Source: CAYRIF01 sp964424205 | GTDB lineage: Bacteria > Bacteroidota > Bacteroidia > Cytophagales > Cyclobacteriaceae | Assembly (NCBI GenBank): GCA_964424205.1 | Contig: CAYRIF010000165.1 | Coordinates: 1-8,404, forward strand | Direction: 5' to 3' | Length of the DNA stretch: 8,404 nt | In this document: positions 1 to 6,407 of the stretch, one piece after another | Layout of the letters: each line of letters starts with the position of its first letter | Numbering within the stretch: the first letter of the stretch is position 1 | Position numbers and translations under genes: made by a program | Notes under the pieces: generated by a model | What the model was told of the DNA's origin: nothing | Seen by the model: the letters and a program-made list of their open reading frames with translations, nothing else | The model's database searches: none

Positions 1-126
1 AATTGCTATCGGTTCTGGTGGATTAGGGAATCAATTGGCGAATTAGAGTAATATCAAATTCTACTAAACATAGAATCGCTATGCTTAACCTACGACCAGA
101 GATTGATTATTTAAGATGGGAATCTA

Positions 127-309
127 TCAAATCACCAAGGACAGCAACCAAAAAACAAGAGCAAGCCCTCCATATAATAAAATCACTTTTTTACGATGCT
201 GTGTTGCCATCCACCACAGCGCAATCCATGGCTCGTATAGTCCAACCGCTAAAATGAGCAGCGAGATGCCTGCTGAATAAATTAGAATTTGATGAATGAG
301 GTGTGTCAA
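127..309 (-). CDS. Small two-helix membrane protein, function unknown
   Basis: This 60-residue protein has a hydrophobic segment at about residues 8-34, a short basic stretch (HRKK, residues 38-41) and a second hydrophobic segment at about 43-60, so it is predicted to be a small inner-membrane hairpin. The central part, with LYEPW followed by LWWM and then RKKV..LYG, resembles a short uncharacterised protein that I recall from other Bacteroidota, where a similar LYKPW..LWW..RKKVL pattern occurs; that is memory, not a search. The start is a TTG at 307-309. There is no ATG near the N-terminus, and an in-frame stop lies 24 bases upstream. The bases just before the start are A-rich, as is common in this phylum, with no Shine-Dalgarno sequence. 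It is divergent from the DUF1571 gene. No function can be assigned. Confidence 0.6.
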   Translation of the reverse strand: MTHLIHQILIYSAGISLLILAVGLYEPWIALWWMATQHRKKVILLYGGLALVFWLLSLVI

Positions 310-476
310 TATATCTTTTATTTTAAAGTGTCAAGTTAGGTATTTTTTGGCAATGAAGAACACCTGAAAGGAAACCTAACAACACTTAATAACATACTGC
401 GGAAATTAACATTGCGCCAGAACAGAAACATGTAAAATATTTTGCTTCCAAAATACATTACAGAAAATTTTACGAC

Positions 477-484
477 TAAATTTG
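477..484 (+). promoter_or_regulatory. Candidate -7 box for the DUF1571/LysM gene
   Basis: TAAATTTG matches the Bacteroidota -7 consensus TAnnTTTG exactly and lies 23 bases before the ATG at 508. No TTG sits at the expected -33 distance, which weakens the call. A competing arrangement is TTG at 412-414 with a degenerate ATATTTTG at 437-444. Either one places transcription start downstream of the alternative start codon at 442, supporting translation from 508. The rest of the 310-507 intergenic stretch shows nothing else I can name. Confidence 0.35.
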
Positions 485-507
485 TGGCACACCCACTCAG
501 TATAAAA

Positions 508-1508
508 ATGATTAAAAGAATAGTTGCGGTCGTATTTTTTGGTTTGATTTTTAGCTTTACATCCCATGCGCAGAGTGCTTATGATGTTTGCGTAAAAACC
601 TTTAAAAATACGAAATCCATCAATACCATGACCTATACGATGTTCAAAAATGAACGGATAGGTGGTGTAATGAAATCTCAGAAGTCATTTACAAAACTAA
701 GCCTCAAACCCTATATGGTTTATTTGCGGCAGATTTCCCCGAAAGAAGGAGTGGAAGTTTTATACAAAAGCGGCAAAAATGGTGGGAAAGCATTGGTGAA
801 TCCCAATGGATTTCCGTGGGTGAACTTAAACATGAATCCGATGGGTTCAACCATGCGAAAAGGGCAGCACCACACCACCAAAGATGCAGGGTTCGATTTG
901 GTGGTTTCCATCTTGGAATATTTGTTTAATAAATATGGAGAAGGTTCGAAATCTATGGTGACATTTGGTAACGAGGTGTTGAGCAACAAAAGAAAATGCT
1001 ATAAAATAATATTTAGGAATGATAGTTTTAAGTACATCAAGTATAAAGTAAGGGCCAATGAAAACATCCTTGATATTGCTAAGCGGTATAAAATAAGTGA
1101 GTTCATGATTGTTGGAAAAAACAAAGATGTAGCTGGATACTATGATGTGAAAGCAGGAGACGAAATACTCATTCCTAATATTTACTCCCCACACATGGTG
1201 CTACTAATAGACAAAACAAAACTCATACCACTCAGTGTAAAAGTATATGATGACCTAGGACTTTTCGAGCATTTCAAATATTCGGACGTGGTGCTTAATC
1301 CAAAGTTNNNNNNNNNNNNNNNNNNNNNNNNNNNNNNNNNNNNNNNNNNNNNNNNNNNNNNNNNNNNNNNNNNNNNNNNNNNNNNNNNNNNNNNNNNNNN
1401 NNNNNNNACCTAGGACTTTTCGAGCATTTCAAATATTCGGACGTGGTGCTTAATCCAAAGTTGACGGCAATGGATTTCGATAGAGATAATGCTAAATATG
1501 GGTTTTAG
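508..1508 (+). CDS. Exported DUF1571-family protein with internal LysM domain (split by an assembly gap)
   Basis: The protein starts at ATG 508 with a clear signal peptide: MIKR, then a hydrophobic core, then SHA|Q with cleavage likely after residue 21. A start at 442 would bury this signal and overlap a possible promoter. Residues 23-178 match the DUF1571 family, with blocks such as SPKEGVEVLY, NPNGFPWVNLN, PMGS.MRKGQHHT and an SILEYLFNKYG helix. A LysM module follows at about 179-223 (from YKVRANENILDIAKRY to GDEILIP), and the chain then returns to strand-like DUF1571 sequence. The fold is probably related to LolA/LolB-type lipid-binding half-barrels. LysM suggests contact with peptidoglycan in the periplasm; the substrate is unknown. 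The N run at 1308-1407 and the 55-base duplication around it shift the frame and create a false stop at 1411. Removing 1308-1462 gives 281 residues ending in KYGF and a TAG at 1506-1508. Confidence 0.85.
1253..1462. repeat. 55-bp exact direct repeat flanking the N gap
   Basis: Bases 1253-1307 and 1408-1462 are identical over 55 bases, from ACCTAGGACTTT to CCAAAGTT, and lie exactly against the two ends of the N run. The repeat is inside a coding region, and removing one copy together with the gap restores an open frame with the expected C-terminus. The length equals a commonly used assembly k-mer (55). This is best read as unmerged contig-end overlap and not as a biological repeat. Confidence 0.9.
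1308..1407. other. Scaffold gap of 100 N
   Basis: Exactly 100 ambiguous bases, the conventional placeholder for a gap of unknown size. The flanking 55-bp identity indicates that the true gap is negative, meaning the contigs overlap, so no real sequence is likely to be missing. Confidence 0.97.
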
Positions 1509-1572
1509 AAGGGTGGGAGTGATGTTTACATTTGTCCTCTATCCTATGTCAATTAGTCCTGCGTCATAATTA

Positions 1573-4500
1573 TTAAACCATCAACCCAAGTCTATCCTTT
1601 GCTTCCTGAACAGAAAGCACCTCGCTAATTGTCAAGATTAGCCGTTTCTTATGCTCTCGGAGTTTACATTTTTTAGGATGCGTTTGTACGTATTGCAAAA
1701 TCTTACCAAAAATTTCTGATTTGTAATACGCTTCATTATCTGAAGGCATCAAATAGCACTTCATGTTTTCGTTTTTCAAAACAAGCTTTTCAAAACCAAG
1801 TTTTTCCGCTAGCCAACGTAATTTTACTGTTTCAGTCAGGTCATTGACACTGTCAGGAAGCGGCCCAAATCTGTCTATCAATGATGTTATAAACGTGCTA
1901 AGTTCTTCTTCCTTTTTCAGCCTGTCTATTTTTGAATATAAGTTTAGGCGTTCCGAAATGTTGCCTACATAATTTTCAGGAATTAAAATTTCCAAATCTG
2001 TTTCTACCGTACAATCTTGTACCAAAATCTTTGTTTTTTCTGACAGTTCCTCTGCAAAAAGATCTTTGAATTCATTTTCTTTCAGGTCTTGAATCGCTTC
2101 ATCAAGGATTTTATGATACGTATCAAAGCCAAGGTCATTGATGAAACCGCTTTGCTCGCCGCCCAACAAATTTCCTGCTCCCCTGATGTCCAAATCTCGC
2201 ATGGCAACTTTAAATCCATCCCCTAATTCGTTGAATTCTTCCAGGGTACTCAATCTTTTTCTTGCCTCGTTGGTGAGCCCAATGGTGGGCGGAGAAAGCA
2301 AATAACAGAATGCTTTTTTGTTGGAACGCCCCACCCTGCCACGCATTTGGTGTAGGTCCGAAAGCCCAAACATATGCGCTTGATTAATCAGAATAGTATT
2401 GGCATTAGGGATATCAAGTCCTGATTCTATGATATTGGTAGAAATCAATACATCGAATTCCCCTTCAATAAATCGGAGCATTACTTTTTCAAGCTGTGGT
2501 CCCTGCATTTGCCCATGTGCCACGCCGATGCGTGCGTCAGGCACAAGTTTCAAAATGATATTTGCTACTTCTTCAATATCTTTCACGCGGTTATGTACAA
2601 AGAATACCTGTCCGCCACGCTGCAATTCAAAACTAATGGCATCCCTGATAACGGCTTCGTTAAAAGTATGTAGCACAGTCGATACAGGTTGACGATTGGG
2701 TGGTGGTGTAGCAATAATACTCAAATCCCTGGCGCCCATCAACGAGAAATGTAGTGTCCTCGGAATAGGTGTGGCGGTGAGCGTTAAAGTGTCAACGTTT
2801 AGTTTGAACTGCTTGAGTTTTTCTTTGACGCTGACCCCAAATTTTTGTTCTTCATCTATCACCAACAAACCCAAATCTTTGAATTTCACATCTTTGTTGA
2901 CAATGCGATGTGTGCCGATTAGAATGTCAGTTTTTCCTTCTTCTACATTCTTCAGCGTTTCCCTAATCTGCTTCGCTGTTCTGAACCGATTAATATATTC
3001 CACATCTACAGGGAAGTTTACAAGCCTATCTTTGAAAGTATGATAATGCTGCATTGCTAAAATGGTAGTAGGCACTAAAATAGCAACTTGTTTGCCGTCT
3101 GTTACTGCTTTAAAAGCCGCTCGAATTGCCACCTCGGTTTTTCCAAAACCCACATCGCCACATACGAGTCTATCCATCGGGTGAGGCAACTGCATGTCAG
3201 CCTTTACATCGCTTGTTGCGGTCGCCTGGTCTGGCGTATCTTCGTAGATAAATGACGATTCCAACTCGGCTTGCAAAAACCCATCTTGGCTATAAGAAAA
3301 CCCTATTGCTTTTTTTCTTTTAGCATATAACGAGATTAAATCGTTGGCAATGTCCTTGATTTTACGCTTGGCTTTTTTCTTTTTATTCTCCCATTCTTGC
3401 GAACCCAACTTGCTCATGGCAGGCGCAATCCCTTCCTTTCCACTGTATTTTGAGATTTTATGAATGGCATGGATACTTGCATACAGCAAATCATTGTCTC
3501 TAAAAATCAGACGGATAGCTTCTTGCTTATTGCCTTTCACATCTACCATCTCCAACCCAGCAAACCGACCGATGCCGTAATCTATGTGCACGATATAGTC
3601 GCCTGCCTGTAATTCTCGGAGTGCTTTTAGCGTGAGTGCCTTGGATTTAGAAAAATTAGATTTCGATTTATACCGATGGAACCTCCCGAAAAGTTGATGG
3701 TCGGTATAGCACGCTATTTTGCTATTTTTGTCTATGAAACCTTCCCTTAATCCTATGGGAAGAGGCGTAAATTCAACCGCTGGATTTATTTCATCAAAAA
3801 TTGTACGCAGCCGCACCAATTGGTTTTGTGACTCCGCAACAATATAGTTAGCAATGCCTTTCAGTTGGTTTTCTTCCAGGCTTTCAACTAATATATCAAA
3901 TTTTTGATTGAAAGAGGGTTGCGGCAAGCAGTCAAAGGTAAAAGTATCATTTGTTTTTAGATAGAACCTTTTGCCAAATTCTATATTTACAAATGCCTTC
4001 AGCCCTTCGGAAAATGAATCCGCTGTTTCAAAAAGTGCATCAGGAGATAAAACCACTTGCGCTTCACCGCTGTTTTTTAAAATCGTATCGAAGCTCTCTG
4101 TGGCTTTTTCAAAGGAAGTACCAACAACGTCCAATGTTTGCTCGTAGTCTTTGAACCAAACTTTGGTATTGCGAGGCAGGTAATCTAAGAAGGATTCTCG
4201 AACTTCTTGCAGCATTTTAGTTTGGACATTGGGAATGATATTTATCTCTTTTATTTCTTTGTCCGAAAGCTGACTGACAGGATCAAAGATTCTGATACTT
4301 TCAATTTCATCTCCAAATAACTCAAGTCTATAGGGCAAATCTTTGGCGTATGAATAAATATCAACAATGCCCCCTCTTACAGCAAATTGTCCTGGTTCAT
4401 AAACAAAATCTACTTTTTCAAAATCATAAGTGAGTAGTAATTCTGCAAGAAACTCAGTAGCTAGGTTTTCTCCTTTCTTGGCTGAAAAAGTGTTTTTAAT

Positions 4501-4920
4501 GAGCGAGCGTTTGTTAATTACCTTTTCTGTTAACGCTTCCGGATAGGTCACAATTAATTCACCTACTGATGCTTTGTGGTTAATTCGATTTAATATTTCC
4601 GCTCTTCTTAGAATGTTAGCATTTTCAATTTCTTCAAACTGATAGGGGCGTTTGTAAGAGGTAGGGAAGAAAAGCACTTCTTTGTCACCAATTAATGCTT
4701 GCAGGTCGCTATGAAAATAAGCAGCGCTCTCCTTGTCTTGGATGATGAAAAGGTGATTTTGGTGATTTATTTTGAAAATACTTGCTGCCAAAATAGTATC
4801 TAAACTGCCAATGAGACCTTTTAGGTGTACATTTTTATACTGATTAGGGTGTACACATCCTGCGATGGTTTGCACAATACTATCCTCTTTGTAAATCTTA
4901 ATTAGATTGTTTGTTTTCAA
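1573..4920 (-). CDS. mfd: Transcription-repair coupling factor Mfd
   Basis: Mfd is the DNA translocase that removes RNA polymerase stalled at lesions and recruits UvrA for nucleotide excision repair in the cytoplasm. From TTG 4920 the product has 1115 residues, within the usual family size. The N-terminal third is the UvrB-like module (LFFPTSYKRPYQFEEI, then RGGIVDIYSY and LELFGDEIESIRIFD). The RNA-polymerase-interacting, CarD-like domain starts near residue 433 (GDYIVHIDYGIGRF at 440-453). The helicase motor shows Walker A GDVGFGKT (588-595), DEEQ (689-692), TATPIPRT (715-722) and QMRGRVGR (858-865). The translocation region (RDLDIRGAGNLLGGEQSGF) and the C-terminal TRCF domain (about 980-1080, with DRFGPLPDSV) follow. 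All expected motifs are intact. The frame stays open to another TTG at 4971, but that codon lies upstream of a candidate -7 box at 4960-4967, so I prefer the TTG at 4920, giving MKTNNLIKIYKED. No in-frame ATG is available near the N-terminus. It converges on the DUF1571 gene. Confidence 0.97.
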   Translation of the reverse strand: MKTNNLIKIYKEDSIVQTIAGCVHPNQYKNVHLKGLIGSLDTILAASIFKINHQNHLFIIQDKESAAYFHSDLQALIGDKEVLFFPTSYKRPYQFEEIENANILRRAEILNRINHKASVGELIVTYPEALTEKVINKRSLIKNTFSAKKGENLATEFLAELLLTYDFEKVDFVYEPGQFAVRGGIVDIYSYAKDLPYRLELFGDEIESIRIFDPVSQLSDKEIKEINIIPNVQTKMLQEVRESFLDYLPRNTKVWFKDYEQTLDVVGTSFEKATESFDTILKNSGEAQVVLSPDALFETADSFSEGLKAFVNIEFGKRFYLKTNDTFTFDCLPQPSFNQKFDILVESLEENQLKGIANYIVAESQNQLVRLRTIFDEINPAVEFTPLPIGLREGFIDKNSKIACYTDHQLFGRFHRYKSKSNFSKSKALTLKALRELQAGDYIVHIDYGIGRFAGLEMVDVKGNKQEAIRLIFRDNDLLYASIHAIHKISKYSGKEGIAPAMSKLGSQEWENKKKKAKRKIKDIANDLISLYAKRKKAIGFSYSQDGFLQAELESSFIYEDTPDQATATSDVKADMQLPHPMDRLVCGDVGFGKTEVAIRAAFKAVTDGKQVAILVPTTILAMQHYHTFKDRLVNFPVDVEYINRFRTAKQIRETLKNVEEGKTDILIGTHRIVNKDVKFKDLGLLVIDEEQKFGVSVKEKLKQFKLNVDTLTLTATPIPRTLHFSLMGARDLSIIATPPPNRQPVSTVLHTFNEAVIRDAISFELQRGGQVFFVHNRVKDIEEVANIILKLVPDARIGVAHGQMQGPQLEKVMLRFIEGEFDVLISTNIIESGLDIPNANTILINQAHMFGLSDLHQMRGRVGRSNKKAFCYLLSPPTIGLTNEARKRLSTLEEFNELGDGFKVAMRDLDIRGAGNLLGGEQSGFINDLGFDTYHKILDEAIQDLKENEFKDLFAEELSEKTKILVQDCTVETDLEILIPENYVGNISERLNLYSKIDRLKKEEELSTFITSLIDRFGPLPDSVNDLTETVKLRWLAEKLGFEKLVLKNENMKCYLMPSDNEAYYKSEIFGKILQYVQTHPKKCKLREHKKRLILTISEVLSVQEAKDRLGLMV

Positions 4921-4959
4921 AACTAAATGTTTATTCGACCAAATTTTGCTCGGAATGCA

Positions 4960-4967
4960 CAAAAGTA
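4960..4967 (-). promoter_or_regulatory. Candidate -7 box for mfd
   Basis: Read on the minus strand this is TACTTTTG, an exact match to TAnnTTTG. It sits 40 bases before the preferred TTG start at 4920 and would start transcription near 4950-4953. No TTG is found at the -33 distance, so this rests on the -7 element and position alone. Confidence 0.35.
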
Positions 4968-5039
4968 ACAAATTACTTTATTAACTTTATCATTCCATAA
5001 ACCTCTAACAATTAATTTTTATGTGTTGAAATAAACAAT

Positions 5040-5056
5040 CACTTTCTGTGAAAGTG
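5040..5056 (+). promoter_or_regulatory. Perfect 7-bp inverted repeat before the COX3-like gene
   Basis: CACTTTC and GAAAGTG are exact reverse complements around a TGT loop. The element ends 16 bases before the ATG at 5073 in the mfd/COX3-like divergent region. It could be an operator or a 5'-leader hairpin. No T-tract follows, so it is not a terminator on the plus strand. Confidence 0.4.
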
Positions 5057-5072
5057 CGTTTAAATTATAGTA

Positions 5073-5720
5073 ATGGCAAAAGAAAATAAAAAGTTAAAGC
5101 AGAAAAGAAAACCTATCTCATTCACAGTCATTGATAGGGTATTTGAAAGGGTTCATATAAAAAAACTTTTGTTATTTGTGAGTTTGATAGGTGCAACGCT
5201 CATTCTGATAGTATCGCTTTTGGGTTATGCAGAAAATAAACCTTTCTTAATATTTCAAAATATATTTAATATCCCGAAAGTATTTGCATTGAGTACCATC
5301 TTACTATTAACTATAAATTTTTTTATTTCAAAAATAGTTTCAATGGTGGAGGCGGAGCGTTTTGTGAAACTTAAAAAGTATTCGCTGGTAGCATTGATGC
5401 TGATGTTTGCATTTGGCATAAGCCAAGCGATAGGGATCTTTCAGTTATTAGAGCAAAAAATCCATTTTGTAAGCTTTTATTCAAGGGTTTATATATTTAC
5501 TATTTTTGGGATGCATTTTCTGGGAATGATTTTGGGAACAATCACCTTGGCACACTATTTTCTTTTGTCCATTAAATTAGTGAAAGACCCTGTGAAACGT
5601 CTTGTAGTAACTACAAATCCCTATCAAAAAGTGAAGACAGAAATGCTGAGTATTTTCTGGAATTACTTTACCTATAGCTGGGTGCTGCTATTTCTATATT
5701 TTTACTTTACCATAAGCTAA
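5073..5720 (+). CDS. Heme-copper oxidase subunit III-like membrane protein
   Basis: The 215-residue product has a very basic N-terminus (KENKKLKQKRK) followed by five predicted membrane helices at about 31-52, 69-91, 103-125, 139-167 and 192-213. The layout resembles the five-helix form of cytochrome c or quinol oxidase subunit III. Helix 4 carries GMHFLGMILG, comparable to the GxHxxHVxxG region of the family, and helix 5 carries LSIFWNYFTYSWVLLFLYFYF, comparable to the family's YWHFVDxxW..LF..FY ending. The usual His and Asp of that last motif are Asn and Tyr here. Subunit III supports the oxidase core without binding redox centres. No subunit I or II gene lies nearby, so partnership with an oxidase encoded elsewhere, or an unrelated job, are both possible. 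The start is the first ATG, preceded by an AT-rich region with no Shine-Dalgarno sequence. The superfamily call is by pattern only. Confidence 0.7.
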   Translation: MAKENKKLKQKRKPISFTVIDRVFERVHIKKLLLFVSLIGATLILIVSLLGYAENKPFLIFQNIFNIPKVFALSTILLLTINFFISKIVSMVEAERFVKLKKYSLVALMLMFAFGISQAIGIFQLLEQKIHFVSFYSRVYIFTIFGMHFLGMILGTITLAHYFLLSIKLVKDPVKRLVVTTNPYQKVKTEMLSIFWNYFTYSWVLLFLYFYFTIS

Positions 5721-5741
5721 AAAAAGTATTCAAATATTTTT
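5721..5741 (+). terminator. Weak AT-rich terminator-like hairpin
   Basis: Directly after the TAA of the COX3-like gene, AAAAGTAT can pair with ATATTTTT (one G-T pair) around a TCAA loop, ending in a T run. The stem is almost entirely A-T, so its strength is doubtful, but the position just before the next promoter fits a terminator. Confidence 0.35.
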
Positions 5742-5751
5742 ACGAAATTAG

Positions 5752-5781
5752 TTGTAATTTAACGGCTGTTATTTACCTTTG
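5752..5781 (+). promoter_or_regulatory. Strong Bacteroidota-type promoter for the tRNA pair
   Basis: TTG at 5752-5754 and TACCTTTG at 5774-5781 are separated by exactly 19 bases, the canonical -33/-7 arrangement of the Bacteroidota housekeeping sigma factor. Transcription would start near 5787, about 43 bases before the first tRNA. It is the best-formed promoter in the window and fits a highly expressed stable-RNA operon. Confidence 0.75.
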
Positions 5782-5790
5782 CAGTCCTTA

Positions 5791-5826
5791 TTTCACTCAG
5801 TGAAAAACGGCTGACTCATTGAGTCA
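5791..5826 (+). repeat. Two small hairpins in the tRNA leader
   Basis: TTTCAC/GTGAAA (5791-5805, loop TCA) is followed by TGACTC/GAGTCA (5812-5826, loop ATT). Both are perfect 6-bp stems, and both are built around a similar ACTCA-x-TGA core. They lie between the predicted transcription start and the tRNA-Gly 5' end and would be removed when the precursor is processed. Confidence 0.5.
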
Positions 5827-5829
5827 CAA

Positions 5830-5902
<73 letters not shown>

Positions 5903-5936
5903 CTTTTTTATGGCTATGTCTAAGGGCGTAGCTAAT

Positions 5937-6020
5937 GCCGGAGTGGTGGAATTGGTAGACACGCAAGACTTAAAATCTTGTGCTCTTTTGGGCGTGCGGG
6001 TTCAAGTCCCGCCTCTGGTA
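5937..6020 (+). tRNA. tRNA-Leu (anticodon TAA)
   Basis: This 84-nt class II tRNA has the long variable arm typical of leucine tRNAs. The acceptor stem is GCCGGAG/CTCTGGT with two G-T pairs, and the discriminator is A at 6020, required for leucine identity. The anticodon stem CAAGA/TCTTG encloses CTTAAAA, with TAA at 5971-5973. The T arm is GCGGG/CCCGC around TTCAAGT. No CCA is encoded. It reads UUA, a common leucine codon in this AT-rich genome. It lies 34 bases after tRNA-Gly with no promoter between, so the two are probably co-transcribed. Confidence 0.97.
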
Positions 6021-6021
6021 C

Positions 6022-6055
6022 AAAAGCATTCATCTGTGAAGATGGATGCTTTTTT
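6022..6055 (+). terminator. Intrinsic terminator of the tRNA operon
   Basis: AAAAGCATTCATC pairs with GATGGATGCTTTT (one T-G pair) around a six-base loop TGTGAA and runs into six T residues at 6050-6055. It begins two bases after the tRNA-Leu 3' end, a typical arrangement for a stable-RNA operon. Confidence 0.85.
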
Positions 6056-6092
6056 GGTTTTATCATAAACTAATTTTGGCTAACATTATAAT

Positions 6093-6236
6093 ATGTTTTT
6101 TGTTTACGTCATACAAAGTGGAAAGAATGGTAATCTTTACAAAGGACAAACTGAAAACTTGGAAAAGAGGCTTCAAGCACATAATAGTGGGAAGACAAAA
6201 TCTACTCTCGCTCAGGGCTTCTGTAAGCAACTATAA
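6093..6236 (+). pseudogene. Truncated GIY-YIG nuclease relic
   Basis: An open frame of 47 codons starts at ATG 6093. Its first 38 residues match the N-terminal half of small single-domain GIY-YIG proteins (UPF0213 type): FFVYVIQS in the GIY position, NLYKGQT in the YIG position (YKG is a common Bacteroidota variant), then the conserved arginine in LEKRLQAHNSGKTKST. Family members usually have about 80-100 residues and continue with a PW.LVY..E strand and an REK...K helix. Here the match stops after residue 38, and nine unrelated residues lead to TAA at 6234-6236. I could not find the missing half in the other two forward frames downstream, so this looks like a 5' remnant and not a simple frameshift. 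Intact members are, as I recall, often placed just after tRNA or rRNA genes in this phylum, and this one starts 73 bases after tRNA-Leu. A nuclease lacking its second half is unlikely to be active. Confidence 0.7.
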
Positions 6237-6256
6237 AACATCTAAAATACTGCGGT

Positions 6257-6339
6257 AAAGGATGCCGCCACTTTTAAGTACTGTTCTACTGTTTCACAAG
6301 TAAGCACAACATCAACAAAGGAGTGATGGCATCCTTTTT
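6257..6339 (+). terminator. Long imperfect hairpin with T-tract (terminator or structured RNA)
   Basis: AAAGGATGCC (6257-6266) is the exact reverse complement of GGCATCCTTT (6328-6337). The stem continues inward through a G-T pair and one C-A mismatch into seven further pairs between CACTTTT-side bases 6269-6275 and 6319-6325 (two G-T). The 43-base apical part (6276-6318) has no strong internal helix that I can see. Five T residues at 6335-6339 end the 3' arm, as in an intrinsic terminator, but the loop is unusually large for one. It could also be the 3' end of a small RNA. It is not a known riboswitch that I recognise. Confidence 0.45.
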
Positions 6340-6350
6340 ATTAAATATTG

Positions 6351-6372
6351 TGGTTTGTGATCACACAAACCA
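6351..6372. promoter_or_regulatory. Perfect 9-bp inverted repeat upstream of the phosphodiesterase
   Basis: TGGTTTGTG (6351-6359) and CACAAACCA (6364-6372) are exact reverse complements around ATCA; the centre also contains the palindrome GTGATCAC. No T-tract follows. The element lies about 35 bases upstream of a candidate -7 box and 90 bases before the phosphodiesterase start, so it may be an operator for that gene. The protein that would bind it is unknown. Confidence 0.4.
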
Positions 6373-6407
6373 AGGAGAATGATGCTTTAAAAACGACTTT
6401 TTTCTTG

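Noticed and set aside
2..46. Possible C-terminal end of a plus-strand gene running in from the left edge (IAIGSGGLGNQLAN then TAG).
   Set aside because: Only 14 codons are visible, another frame also stays open to 49-51, and I do not recognise the sequence. Positions 1-126 otherwise show nothing I can support.
1408..1462. A real tandem duplication inside the DUF1571 gene.
   Set aside because: The copies abut the N run exactly, the length matches a common assembly k-mer, and only the collapsed version gives an open frame with the expected C-terminus.
6071..6078. TAATTTTG as a promoter for the GIY-YIG relic.
   Set aside because: It matches the -7 consensus, but the nearest TTG (6054-6056) is only 14 bases away, part of the tRNA terminator T-tract, and not at the required spacing of about 19.
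6046..6258. A 70-codon frame starting inside the tRNA terminator.
   Set aside because: It begins in the terminator stem, overlaps the GIY-YIG relic in another frame, and its translation resembles nothing recognisable.
6326..6382. An 18-codon frame (MASFLLNIVV...QGE) preceded by AAAGGAG, and a second AAGGAG at 6372-6377 before ATG 6382.
   Set aside because: The first AAAGGAG is only two bases from its ATG and is part of the hairpin stem. The second ATG is followed by a stop after one codon. Shine-Dalgarno use is rare in this phylum, so chance is more likely.
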